A stretch of DNA of 64,000 nucleotides from UBA2883 sp050873965 (GCA_050873965.1 JBNMJS010000002.1:10757-74756), one strand, 5' to 3'. Positions 44,433-53,430 are shown, counted from the first letter of the stretch. Notes: generated from the letters alone by a model not told the origin. Program-made: numbers and translations.

Positions 44433-45734
44433 TTATGCATGTGAATTGTGAAATCTATAAATAAAAGAGTCGAATTTTTCTTTTAAATCACTAACACGTT
44501 CTTTGAATGTTCTAGGTGCTATTTCAAGTTTTTCTGGTGTAAAAATGACTACTTGTCGTTGTTTTGCACCTATTACTTGATTCATATCTGTATTGAATAA
44601 ATTTGATAAACCACCATCACTTTTTACACCTTTGGGTAAATATGCTGCATCGTAACCTGCTTTTTGAAAAACTTTTTGAATTAGACATTCTTTTGTAGCA
44701 TTTTGAATTTCGACTGGTAATTTTTTGAATTCTTTTAGAGGATAACGTTCATTGACAAACGGTAGTAATCGTTTATGTAAATCTCTATGACTTTGCTCTG
44801 TGACAAGTGCAATTTTAGAGTCTTTTGTTAGTTTAATAGGAATAATATCACCATTCAAACCAGAAAAGTGTGCAGCAACTCTTACATCTGGTGTGACATA
44901 TACTCCAGCACCAAGTTCTCGTTGTTCTCTACTCAACTGATTACTTGTATAACTATTAAATCCTGTAGCATATACTTTATCAGCCTTTTTTGTTCCGTGA
45001 TAAAAAATTCCATTTGTAGGAAGTGCGTTTTGTGGACACTCTGATATATATGATTTCAATTGACTTCTCATTGCTGCATTTGAAGGTTTGAATTTCATTT
45101 GTAATTCTTTGCTATCAGTCAAATTCTTTTCTAAAAAATTATTGATAGTTGTCAAATATGGTTTACTTACTCGAGAAAATAGTTCTTGTCGTTTCTTTTC
45201 ATTAACTTGATTACCTTTTAAAAGTTCTTGTTCTACTGTATTGCAGTGTCTATTTAAAGTTTGTTTCAATAGTTTAAAAGCACGTATCGTGTTTTTATCT
45301 TGTGCAATGTTGTTCTCTGCTAGGATACTTTCTGTTTGAGCAATATCAGCGTGTAAACCTGTTTTGAATGTAGGTTTTTCGAATATTTTTAATACTGTTG
45401 GTAAATTTATTTTGTAGTTACCTGTCTTATTTAAGATATTGTCTGCAATTCTATTACCTTCTTCATAGGCTTTGTTTAAGAAGGTAGAATTTCCGTGCAA
45501 AACTTTTGCCATTTTTGCAGGGTTGCGCCCTATCATTATTCCTAATGATAGAGAACTTAGCGTTAGACCAGTTGATGCAGTTATAAGTACAGCATTCTTT
45601 TTATATTTTTCCTTTGTTGATAACTCTAGTTTGTCGTGTTCAAACTTTAATGGATGAGTACTTATGTTTTTTTGTTTGGTTGAACTGTTTAATTTGGTCG
45701 AAACTGTAGGTAATATTCTTGAGATTTCAGTCAT
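44433..45734 (-). CDS. Putative membrane-anchored ADP-ribosyltransferase-like protein, copy 2
   Basis: A 433-residue paralogue of the 43051-44364 protein, aligned along nearly its whole length. Using ATG 45734 puts the key His at 246 and Tyr at 279 in both, which supports that start over the longer frame to 45776. It has one hydrophobic segment at about 48-68, GRNPAKMAKVLHGNS, FYHGTKKA, ELGAGVYVTPD, GYDAAY and KQRQVVIF (Gln394). Linker regions between motifs are much more diverged than the motifs, suggesting selection on the catalytic-type domain. It lies 68 bases upstream of copy 1 on the same strand. Confidence 0.6.
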   Translation of the reverse strand: MTEISRILPTVSTKLNSSTKQKNISTHPLKFEHDKLELSTKEKYKKNAVLITASTGLTLSSLSLGIMIGRNPAKMAKVLHGNSTFLNKAYEEGNRIADNILNKTGNYKINLPTVLKIFEKPTFKTGLHADIAQTESILAENNIAQDKNTIRAFKLLKQTLNRHCNTVEQELLKGNQVNEKKRQELFSRVSKPYLTTINNFLEKNLTDSKELQMKFKPSNAAMRSQLKSYISECPQNALPTNGIFYHGTKKADKVYATGFNSYTSNQLSREQRELGAGVYVTPDVRVAAHFSGLNGDIIPIKLTKDSKIALVTEQSHRDLHKRLLPFVNERYPLKEFKKLPVEIQNATKECLIQKVFQKAGYDAAYLPKGVKSDGGLSNLFNTDMNQVIGAKQRQVVIFTPEKLEIAPRTFKERVSDLKEKFDSFIYRFHNSHA

Positions 45735-45820
45735 TCGATACCTAAGATTATAACTTCTACAATTGTTATTATACATTTTTTTTGAAAACTTACTAGTACT
45801 TTCTCTAATTCTTTACATTC

Positions 45821-45849
45821 TTCACAAAGTAGAAAATTTGTAGTAAACT
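45821..45849 (+). promoter_or_regulatory. Promoter of the 45875-51644 operon
   Basis: TTCACA (45821-45826), 17 bases, TAAACT (45844-45849). The start would fall near 45856, just before the AAGGAG ribosome site. Confidence 0.5.
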
Positions 45850-45874
45850 TAGTTAAGAGAAAAAGGAGCTTTTA

Positions 45875-46168
45875 ATGTCAGATAAAAAAGTCGTTAGTTT
45901 AGGTGAACAACGTTCTAAACATAAAGAAGATGATGAAAGAGAAGAAGTTGCAAAGGCTTCTGAAAATGAATCAGAACAAGAAGAAAGAGTTTATTGTAGT
46001 TTCTGTGGACGACCAAATACAGAAGTTGTAAAAATGGTTAAAGGTCCAGGAGTTAATATTTGTTCAGAATGTACAATGATTGCAGTTCAATATCTTATAT
46101 TGAATGATAGAATGCCATCAGCAGAGGCTCAATCAATATTAGATACATTCTGGGGTAAATGTAGGTAA
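45875..46168 (+). CDS. Stand-alone ClpX-type C4 zinc-finger protein
   Basis: A 97-residue protein made of an acidic disordered N-terminus (1-38) and one ClpX zinc-binding domain: Cys41-x2-Cys44 ... Cys63-x2-Cys66 in YCSFCGRPN and NICSEC. In ClpX this domain binds adaptors and substrates. No AAA module follows, because the frame ends by a normal stop 5 bases before the next gene. It has AAGGAG before the ATG and its own promoter. It may be an adaptor or regulator of Clp protease. Confidence 0.82.
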   Translation: MSDKKVVSLGEQRSKHKEDDEREEVAKASENESEQEERVYCSFCGRPNTEVVKMVKGPGVNICSECTMIAVQYLILNDRMPSAEAQSILDTFWGKCR

Positions 46169-46173
46169 GAATT

Positions 46174-47769
46174 ATGAATAAAATACAAATTAGAGCAGAA
46201 ATTTTAACATTAATAACTAAATTACAAACAACAACAGCCGTTTCTGATGAAATGTTTGCTACACTTGATGCTGAACCTGACAAACAAGCCATTATGGATG
46301 TTTTGTTAAAAGAGTTGGCTAGAGCAAAAGAACAAAAGGCGTTTGTTATTTGTTATATCTTAACAAGATTGTTTGATAAAGATACTCTTGTTGAAAACTT
46401 AAGAGAATTTATCAGAGATAGAAAAATTAGCGATTATGCTAAAATGATTGCTTTTAATTTGTTGAGAGATTTAGGTAGTGAAGTTCATTATGATGAAGTG
46501 AATGGATACTTTACTGAATTTGACCAAATTGTTGAAGAAGAAACAAAAGAAATGTTAAATTCAGCATTGATGAATCCTGAAGCACAGATTGATTTTATAG
46601 ATTTCTTATCAGCACTAAATCCTGATGACCAATTAGTTTTGGTTAGAGCCTTGAACGAAGATTATACTCAAGATGCGTTGGCAAATATTTTAATTCCATT
46701 ATTCTTGTATAATCCAAAAACTGAATTGGCAAAAGAAGTTATTAAATTGTTGAGTGACTCTCGTTCTCAATTGGCATTCCACGCATTTGAGGAAGCAAAA
46801 GATTTTGTTAGTGAAGATTTAATCCCATTGTTGAATAAAGGTTTATCAGCTTTGAAATTGTCAGGTATAAGAGTTGATAATGCTGTTGATTTTTATAAAA
46901 ATATTTTAAAATCTTCAAAACCATACAAATCTTATATTAGTTATCCCGATGGACATGGCAACCAAGCAGTTGTATTTACACGTATTAGAGAAGATGAAGT
47001 TATTCAATTTGTTGCAATGGTATTGAATGACAAATATGGTATTTTGGATTGCTTTGGCTTTAACGAAATTACTAAAAACGATTTGAATAAAATTTTACAT
47101 AAGTTCTATGGTGAAAAAGGTGGAGTTGAAGTTGAACATTCTGTTGTTAAGTATTTAGTTGATAGAGCAGAAAAATTGGCTCGTTACAACAAGGACTCTG
47201 TACCTTATGAGTATGTTTGTTGGAAAAATACTTTGTTAGATATAGAACCAACTAAACCAGAATGCAAGTTAGAATTTGTAGATTTAACCAAAGAAAATAT
47301 TGATGAATTATGTTTAGATGATATTTCTCAATCTTGGTTTTATGATGAATATACTTCAGAAGAATTTGCAAATATGATTAAAAATTTGAATGAAGTATTT
47401 AAGGCAAATGATTTTAATGCTGATTTAGATAAATTCTTAGAAGAAAACTATTTAAAGGTTTATACACCAGAAGAAATAGAACTTTGGAAAAATCGTTTCT
47501 ATTTGACAGCATATTTAAAACAATTAGAGGGTGATAATAGAAAGGCTCAATTGTATTATTCAATTGGTGATAACAAATCATTCTTGACGAATATATTAAG
47601 AAAAAGTATTTATGAATACTACGTATTACAACGTTGGAATTTGAAAAACTCAGCAAATACAACTAATATGTTCAAAAAAGACAAAAACTTATCATCTGAA
47701 TTTGAATTGATGCAATTAGATATGATTATTTCTACTATTGAATCAAAATGGGTTAATGAAGATGCATAA
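46174..47769 (+). CDS. Large helical-repeat protein of unknown function
   Basis: A 531-residue acidic soluble protein, almost all helix. The first about 240 residues read like HEAT/ARM-type helical pairs (repeating Leu patterns such as LLKELARAKEQKAF and FLSALNPDDQLVLVRALN). The second half includes a mixed alpha/beta portion around 270-340. I do not recognise a family. It lies 5 bases after the ClpX zinc-finger gene and overlaps ruvX by 8 bases, so it belongs to this operon and may act as a scaffold. Confidence 0.7.
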   Translation: MNKIQIRAEILTLITKLQTTTAVSDEMFATLDAEPDKQAIMDVLLKELARAKEQKAFVICYILTRLFDKDTLVENLREFIRDRKISDYAKMIAFNLLRDLGSEVHYDEVNGYFTEFDQIVEEETKEMLNSALMNPEAQIDFIDFLSALNPDDQLVLVRALNEDYTQDALANILIPLFLYNPKTELAKEVIKLLSDSRSQLAFHAFEEAKDFVSEDLIPLLNKGLSALKLSGIRVDNAVDFYKNILKSSKPYKSYISYPDGHGNQAVVFTRIREDEVIQFVAMVLNDKYGILDCFGFNEITKNDLNKILHKFYGEKGGVEVEHSVVKYLVDRAEKLARYNKDSVPYEYVCWKNTLLDIEPTKPECKLEFVDLTKENIDELCLDDISQSWFYDEYTSEEFANMIKNLNEVFKANDFNADLDKFLEENYLKVYTPEEIELWKNRFYLTAYLKQLEGDNRKAQLYYSIGDNKSFLTNILRKSIYEYYVLQRWNLKNSANTTNMFKKDKNLSSEFELMQLDMIISTIESKWVNEDA

Positions 47770-48160
47770 AATAATGTGTCTTGATGTAGGAACGAAACGT
47801 ATAGGAGTTGCTTTAAGTGATTATTTACACGTTACGGCAAGTGGGTTATGTTGTGTTCCTAGAAAACCTGAAGAAGAAGCAATAAAAGAAATAAAAAAGA
47901 TTGCAAAAGAAAATAATGTTAAAGTCATAGTTTTTGGTGTACCAGTTAATATGGACGGAACTTATGGCTTTCAATCTGAGGATTGTAAAAATTTCGCTGG
48001 TAATTTTGATGAGTTTGATATAATATTTGAAGATGAACGATTGACTTCTGATTTAGCAGAAGAAAATTTAAGAAATAGAAAAATCGATTTTAGAAAAAAT
48101 AAATCTTTGGTTGATATTGAAAGTGCGTGTATTATACTAGAACAATATTTAGGAAAGTGA
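47762..48160 (+). CDS. ruvX: Putative pre-16S rRNA nuclease / Holliday junction resolvase-like RuvX (YqgF)
   Basis: A 132-residue RNase H-fold protein with CLDVGTKRIGVALSD at the N-terminus (catalytic Asp), FEDERLTSDLAEENL near residue 90 and DIESACIILEQYL at the C-terminus. The family matures 16S rRNA ends and was earlier named a resolvase. ATG 47762 is chosen because it matches the family N-terminus and overlaps the previous stop by 8 bases. The longer TTG-started frame adds residues unlike the family. Confidence 0.92.
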   Translation: MHKIMCLDVGTKRIGVALSDYLHVTASGLCCVPRKPEEEAIKEIKKIAKENNVKVIVFGVPVNMDGTYGFQSEDCKNFAGNFDEFDIIFEDERLTSDLAEENLRNRKIDFRKNKSLVDIESACIILEQYLGK

Positions 48161-48167
48161 GTTTAAA

Positions 48168-48443
48168 ATGAGTAAAGTTAATGAAGATAATATAATTGAA
48201 ACTATTGATGAAGATGGTGAAGTAATCAAATTTGAATTGTTTGACGTTATCGAATTTGAAGAAAAAGAATATGCTCTTTTATTACCAGTAGATGTTGAAG
48301 CTGATGAAGATTCAGATGAGTCAGAAATGGTATTGATGCGTTTAGTAAAAGAGGGTGAAGAATATTCTTTTGAAACAATTGATGATGAAGAAGAATTCGA
48401 AAGAGTTTCAGATTATCTTGAATCAATAGAGGACGAAGATTAG
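48168..48443 (+). CDS. DUF1292 family protein
   Basis: A 91-residue very acidic protein with the DUF1292 pattern (V-K-F-E-L-F-D-V-I-E-F-x-x-x-E-Y-A-L-L-L-P-V). It is normally found next to ruvX, as here, though its function is unknown. Its stop TAG shares one base with the GTG start of the next gene. Confidence 0.85.
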   Translation: MSKVNEDNIIETIDEDGEVIKFELFDVIEFEEKEYALLLPVDVEADEDSDESEMVLMRLVKEGEEYSFETIDDEEEFERVSDYLESIEDED

Positions 48444-49786
48444 TGTTTGAAAAATTTACGGAACAAGCAATAAATACTGTATATGATGCTCAAAATTACG
48501 CTATCAAATGGGGTAGTTCTGAGGTTTATATTGGTCATTTGTTATGTGCTATTGTGCATAATGCAAAAGGTATTTCTCTTAGAATGTTTAGAAATTGTGG
48601 TATTGATACTGCAAAGATAGAAGAGGAAGTTAGAAATTATGTTTCACCTACAACGAAAAATTACGTTGTTGTTCCGTTCAATAATGATGTGAAAACATTG
48701 TTAAAACAAACATTAGACTTGGCTACAAAATCAGGTAACAAAAATATTTTGTATGAACATTTATTCTTGGCTTTGTTAAATGCTAAAAATCCTAGCGTTA
48801 ATGAAGTTTTAGAAAAATATGGTTTTGATATTTTTAAAGCAAAAGATATTTTGAGTAAACTTGTTCAAAAGAAAATGAAAAAGATGACTCACCCAGAGGG
48901 CGAAGAAGCAGGTGAAGTTAGAAAGATTGATGAAATTTATAAGAATTTTGAACGTTCATCTATCTTTGATAAAGCAATTTCAAAATTGACGGCATCTGGT
49001 TATGAAATTTTGGGTACAGAACAGATTGTATCATCAATTTTAGAGAATAAAGATTCTGATATTGTGAAGTTATTATCAGAATTTGGTGTTACTCAACAGA
49101 CTTTTGATGAAAGACTAGCAGAGTTAAAATCAAGAGATGCTGAATATTCTGGACGTAAAATTGTATTTACACCAAATGCGTTTTGGGTTATGAATAATGC
49201 CCTACAAGCAGCAAAAGAATTGGGTTCATCTACTGTATTACCTGAACATATCATTTTAGGCATATTGAATGTTAAAAAAGGTATTGCAAGTGAAATCTTT
49301 AAAGAAATGGATATTGATTTTGAAGATTTGTCAGAAAAAATTATTAAACCTATCGAAAAACAAATGCCTGAAACTTTGGTTATTTTGAAGTTGGCTAAGG
49401 AAGAAGCAAGACGTATTGGACGTAATGTTGTTGGAACAGAAATGTTTTTGCTAGGTATTTTGGCTGAGGGTTCTGGTATAGGTGCTAAGGTGCTTAACAA
49501 CTTAGAAATTACATTGAAAGATGCACGTAATGTTGTTGAAAAACTTTTAGGTTTTGGTAATGAATATTTTGATAATGAAATTGCATTTACAAAACGTGCT
49601 AAGAATGTATTAGAAAAAGCTTGGCGTTTGGCACAAGATGCGAAACGTGAAAGAATTAATTCTGAAGATTTGCTTTTGGCAATTACGTCTGAACATAGTT
49701 CTTTGGCTATGAAGGTGCTAGAACAATTAGGCGTTGATGCAGTTGAAATTAAATATGGTATTTTAAAAGAGATAGAAAAATCTTGA
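48443..49786 (+). CDS. Clp_N repeat protein without ATPase domain
   Basis: A 447-residue protein starting at GTG, preceded by GAGGACGAAG. It consists of successive Clp_N-type half repeats, recognisable by FTEQAINTVYDAQ...SSEVYIGHLLCAI, ...NILYEHLFLALL, ...STVLPEHIILGIL, ...NVVGTEMFLLGIL and ...INSEDLLLAI. That is about three Clp_N domains in a row, with no Walker motifs anywhere. In ClpC/ClpA these domains bind adaptors and substrates. A role as adaptor, sequestering factor or ClpT-like stabiliser is inferred. It overlaps tilS by 4 bases. Confidence 0.82.
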   Translation: MFEKFTEQAINTVYDAQNYAIKWGSSEVYIGHLLCAIVHNAKGISLRMFRNCGIDTAKIEEEVRNYVSPTTKNYVVVPFNNDVKTLLKQTLDLATKSGNKNILYEHLFLALLNAKNPSVNEVLEKYGFDIFKAKDILSKLVQKKMKKMTHPEGEEAGEVRKIDEIYKNFERSSIFDKAISKLTASGYEILGTEQIVSSILENKDSDIVKLLSEFGVTQQTFDERLAELKSRDAEYSGRKIVFTPNAFWVMNNALQAAKELGSSTVLPEHIILGILNVKKGIASEIFKEMDIDFEDLSEKIIKPIEKQMPETLVILKLAKEEARRIGRNVVGTEMFLLGILAEGSGIGAKVLNNLEITLKDARNVVEKLLGFGNEYFDNEIAFTKRAKNVLEKAWRLAQDAKRERINSEDLLLAITSEHSSLAMKVLEQLGVDAVEIKYGILKEIEKS

Positions 49787-51111
49787 TTAAAGAAGTAATT
49801 TCAAAATTTATTGATGAGTATAATTTAACCAATAAAACTGTTATTGTAGGGTTTTCTGGTGGTTATGATTCAATGTGCCTATTAGACGTTATGCAAAAAC
49901 TTGCCCCTGAAAAGAATATTAAATTGATTGCAGCACATTACAATCATAATTGGCGTGGTGAAATTGCAAGGGCAGAACAGTTGCATTGTGAGGAGTTCTG
50001 TAAAGAAAAGGATATTGAATTTTATACTCAGACAGCAAGTGCTGATGTAAAAAAAACAGAAACCGAAGCAAGAGAATTGCGTTATAAATTTTTTGAAGAT
50101 GCTATAAAACAATATTGTGCCGATGCTGTATTTACGGCTCATAATTATAATGATAATGCAGAAACTGTTTTGTATAGAATAATAAAAGGTACTGGTGTTG
50201 TTGGATTACGTGGAATACTTTCTAAACGTGATATTTTTTACCGTCCGTTGTTGAGTGTTACTCGTGAGGAAATTGAAAAATATTGTGTGGATAATGGGTT
50301 AAGTCCTAACAATGATAACCCTAATAATGATACGAAATATAAACGTAATTTTATAAGACATGAAATATTACCGGTGTTAAAGAAGATTAATCCTGAAATC
50401 TTGAAATCTCTGAATACGTTAGCAGAGGTTTCAATATCAGAAACAAATATTATTGAAGAATATTTAAGTAAGTTATCAAAGGATATGATAGTTGGTAACA
50501 AGATTGATTTGGCAAAGTTTAAAAATTTGTCAAAAGACGTTAAACAAAGATTACTTTATAAATTTATTTATGACATTGGATTTGATTATGATTATTCAAT
50601 GATAAAAAATATTTTTAATTTTGTAGAAGGTAATGTATCGCAAAAGAAAATTTCTAAATATTCCTTATCTAATGATACTTGGCTATATTTAGGTGATAAA
50701 TATATTGAGATTATAAAGAGTTATGAAAAACAAAATGATGTTGTCACTATTGATAAAGATGGAACTTATACACTTGGTGAATCTTTGTTTTGTATTTCAA
50801 AATGTTTAACAAAAGAAAATAATTGTGATGAAACTATTGCATTTGTAGATTTGTCAAAATATAATAATTTAACTTTAAGAACTCGAAAAGATGGAGATAT
50901 AATTTCACCATTAGGGTTAAAAGGAACTATGAAGTTGAAAAAATACTTGATAGATAAAAAGATACCACAACATAAACGTGATAAATTATTGTTGTTATGT
51001 ACAGATAATGAAGTTTTATGGGTGGCAGGAGTCGGTTTAAGTGATAAGATTAAAACTATTACAAACCCAACTCACAAACTTAGTGTTAAATATAATGAGG
51101 ACATATTATGA
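49783..51111 (+). CDS. tilS: tRNA(Ile)-lysidine synthase
   Basis: A 442-residue N-type ATP-pyrophosphatase that modifies C34 of tRNA-Ile(CAU) to lysidine. The P-loop SGGYDSMCLL is near residue 24, HNYNDNAETVLYR near 118 and the C-terminal substrate domain with RKDGD...KLKKYLIDKKIP near 370-395. It starts at TTG, whose last two bases begin the TGA stop of the previous gene (TTGA), so translation is coupled. A 4-base ATGA overlap links it to hpt. Confidence 0.95.
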   Translation: MIKEVISKFIDEYNLTNKTVIVGFSGGYDSMCLLDVMQKLAPEKNIKLIAAHYNHNWRGEIARAEQLHCEEFCKEKDIEFYTQTASADVKKTETEARELRYKFFEDAIKQYCADAVFTAHNYNDNAETVLYRIIKGTGVVGLRGILSKRDIFYRPLLSVTREEIEKYCVDNGLSPNNDNPNNDTKYKRNFIRHEILPVLKKINPEILKSLNTLAEVSISETNIIEEYLSKLSKDMIVGNKIDLAKFKNLSKDVKQRLLYKFIYDIGFDYDYSMIKNIFNFVEGNVSQKKISKYSLSNDTWLYLGDKYIEIIKSYEKQNDVVTIDKDGTYTLGESLFCISKCLTKENNCDETIAFVDLSKYNNLTLRTRKDGDIISPLGLKGTMKLKKYLIDKKIPQHKRDKLLLLCTDNEVLWVAGVGLSDKIKTITNPTHKLSVKYNEDIL

Positions 51112-51644
51112 AACCTATTACAGAAAAAGATTTAAAAGTTTTGTTTACAGAAGAACAAATCCAATCAAAGATTAAAGAATTAGCTAATCAATTGAATGAT
51201 GAATATAAAGATTCAAAAGTGTATGTTATCTGTGTTTTAAAGGGTTCTATAATGTTTACCGTTGATTTGGTTAAACATTTGAAAATGCCATTGAGAATGG
51301 AATTTATAAGACTTTCTAGTTATGGCACAAATTATACTTCAACAGGTAAAGTTAGTGCCGTTGATATATCATTGCCTGATTTGAATGATAAAAATGTTTT
51401 GATAATAGAAGATATTATTGATACCGGTCATACTGCACAGTTTTTGACTAATTTTATTAAGAATAATTTTAAGACAAAATCTATGAAATTTATTTCATTA
51501 TTAGATAAAAGATGTAAACGTGTTGTTGATATAAATCCTGATATGTATGGATTTACGATTGATGACAAATTCTTGGTAGGTTATGGACTAGATTATGATG
51601 GATATTATAGAAACTTAACCTATGTTGGATATGTTGAAATTTAA
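51108..51644 (+). CDS. hpt: Hypoxanthine phosphoribosyltransferase
   Basis: A 178-residue purine salvage enzyme. The PRPP motif VLIIEDIIDTGHTA is near residue 97, and the flexible-loop LSSYG and KGSIMF segments are present. It makes IMP or GMP from hypoxanthine or guanine. The tilS-hpt order is the one common in many bacteria. It ends the operon before the terminator at 51660. Confidence 0.95.
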   Translation: MKPITEKDLKVLFTEEQIQSKIKELANQLNDEYKDSKVYVICVLKGSIMFTVDLVKHLKMPLRMEFIRLSSYGTNYTSTGKVSAVDISLPDLNDKNVLIIEDIIDTGHTAQFLTNFIKNNFKTKSMKFISLLDKRCKRVVDINPDMYGFTIDDKFLVGYGLDYDGYYRNLTYVGYVEI

Positions 51645-51659
51645 AAGATTGTGAAAATA

Positions 51660-51696
51660 AAATAACCGACTAATTTATTAGCCGGTTATTTTTTAT
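51660..51696. terminator. Terminator of the clp-like/tilS/hpt operon
   Basis: AATAACCG-A-CTAA pairs with TTAG-C-CGGTTATT (51661-51690) with one mismatch, followed by six Ts. It can also serve the convergent gene. Confidence 0.85.
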
Positions 51697-51720
51697 TATA
51701 TGGATGGAGTTTTTATTTGA

Positions 51721-53430
51721 TTAAGCAACTATTTGGTTGTATTGAGCTAAGATTGTTGCTTTTTGTTCTTCAGGAAGAGATTTGAAGTATGCTTTTTCTT
51801 GAGCAGTTAATTGAGAGTAAAGGTCTGCGTATTCTGATTTGTTACCGAATTGTCTGCCTGCGATACCTACTGTTAACCATCTTGCTGCTGGTTTTTCGTA
51901 AGCGATTGTACCGATTTCTCTTGCTACGTGGTCGTAACCTGTTCCTTCTTGAGCGTTGTATTTAGCATTTAAAACATCGTTTTCTGTTTGTTCTTTTTCA
52001 AGTTTGTTTTTAAGAGTGTTTGCTTTTTGTTCTGCTTTTTCTAGTTGAGCGTATGCTCTATCATTTGTTGAACTTTCTGCATTTAATTCGTTGTATTTAT
52101 TTGTTGCATCTGTTGATTGTTTTTTAGTTTCAGCTAAATTATCATTTGATGTTTTTACTTCTTCTTTTGTAACACCTTTTGGTAAAGTGAAATCTTGTCT
52201 GCCTTTAAGTTCTTCGATTTCTTTTTCTAATTTAGCGATTTTTGCTGTATCTGGTTTGTCTTGTTTGTTGATGCTATCAATTGTTTTTTGTTTGCTGTTG
52301 ATTTCGTTTTGGATATGTTGTGCTTCACGAGTGCGTCTTGCTAAAACTTCCTTACCTGTTTTAATTTGTGTTTCTAGATTTTCAATTTCTCCTTTTAGTT
52401 TTGATTTTTCTGCATCTGTTGTTGCTTTTGAAAGTTCAGCTTTCTTTTGTGCTAAATCTGCATTTTGTTTTGTTATAATTTCATTTCCTTCTTCCCAAGA
52501 AGTTGTTTTATTCATTTCTTCAATTGCTGCTTTTTTAACTTTAAGAGTACTAATTTCTTCTTGTATTTTTGTATATTCTGGAGATTTTTTATCTTTGATG
52601 TCTTTTGCTTGTTTTTGTTTATCTGCAATTTCTTTATCTAATTTGCCTGCTTCGTTTTCGATTTTGCCTTTTGTACCATATACTGCGTTGTTGTAGTTTT
52701 CAGTTACTTTACCTGTGAATGCATCTTTTTGTGCAACGCCTTCTTTTTTCAATGCTCCAAGTTTTGTTGTGAAACCTTCGCCAGCACCTTGATATGCTGT
52801 TTTGAAACCATCGAAACTTTTACTTACTGCTTCGCCAGAATCTTTGAATACTTGTTTTGTTGCTTTTGCATAACCACCAATTCCGTCGAATTCTGAAGGA
52901 TTTGCTGCTGAACCTTTTGCTACTGCTTTAGCACCAGCTACTGCTAAAGCACCTGCTGTAGTATTTGAACCTAATGATTGCCATGCTGCTTCAGCTTCTG
53001 CATCTGTATCGGCTGTTGCAATATCATAAATTGATTTGCCCATTCCGATTGCAGAAACACCGATACCTGCTGCTGCAATCATTGCTGGAACTGCTGTTCC
53101 TGCAGTTAACACGGTAACTGCACCTACACCCACTGCAATTGCTGCTGTTTTCAGAGTCTGACCGATGCTGAAGTTACCTTTTTCGTCTGTGAACATGCCA
53201 GTAAAGAATTTACCAACACCTTTTGCAAAGTTTAATGCTGCTTTGCCGAAACCGATACTTCCATCGTCTTTTTCTATTTTCTTTTTCTTTTTAGCTAATT
53301 CTTGTGCTAATTCTGTATCTTGTTCGCTAGTGAAAGATACGTTTTGGTTGTTGTTTTGAACACCTGTATTTTGTAAATTGTATTGATTGTAATAATCATT
53401 GTAATTTGTGTTGTAAATACCTGCTGTCAT
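51721..53430 (-). CDS. Coiled-coil protein with glycine/alanine-rich hydrophobic segment
   Basis: A 569-residue protein of unknown function. Residues 1-30 are Asn/Tyr/Gln-rich and end in NVSFTSEQ, like other lineage proteins. About 85-140 is strongly hydrophobic and Ala/Gly/Val-rich, able to insert into a membrane. About 235-510 is a long coiled coil rich in Lys, Glu and Gln with heptads. The last about 60 residues form a conserved-looking helical tail. GGAGG lies 6 bases before the ATG, so expression may be high. The 399-base region upstream holds several hairpins. It is possibly a surface or translocator-like protein. Confidence 0.68.
   Translation of the reverse strand: MTAGIYNTNYNDYYNQYNLQNTGVQNNNQNVSFTSEQDTELAQELAKKKKKIEKDDGSIGFGKAALNFAKGVGKFFTGMFTDEKGNFSIGQTLKTAAIAVGVGAVTVLTAGTAVPAMIAAAGIGVSAIGMGKSIYDIATADTDAEAEAAWQSLGSNTTAGALAVAGAKAVAKGSAANPSEFDGIGGYAKATKQVFKDSGEAVSKSFDGFKTAYQGAGEGFTTKLGALKKEGVAQKDAFTGKVTENYNNAVYGTKGKIENEAGKLDKEIADKQKQAKDIKDKKSPEYTKIQEEISTLKVKKAAIEEMNKTTSWEEGNEIITKQNADLAQKKAELSKATTDAEKSKLKGEIENLETQIKTGKEVLARRTREAQHIQNEINSKQKTIDSINKQDKPDTAKIAKLEKEIEELKGRQDFTLPKGVTKEEVKTSNDNLAETKKQSTDATNKYNELNAESSTNDRAYAQLEKAEQKANTLKNKLEKEQTENDVLNAKYNAQEGTGYDHVAREIGTIAYEKPAARWLTVGIAGRQFGNKSEYADLYSQLTAQEKAYFKSLPEEQKATILAQYNQIVA

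Noticed and set aside
43051..45734. Reading the two similar genes as one duplicated or frameshifted gene
   Set aside because: Each has its own start, membrane segment and complete motif set, so they are separate paralogues.
45875..46168. ClpX pseudogene (truncated)
   Set aside because: The frame ends with a normal stop, the cysteines are intact, and the next gene starts 5 bases later in an operon; no remnant of the AAA domain follows.
52091..52696. Long plus-strand frame of 201 codons
   Set aside because: It is antisense to the coiled-coil gene. Lys/Glu-rich coding often leaves open Ser/Phe-rich complements, and the predicted protein is of that kind.
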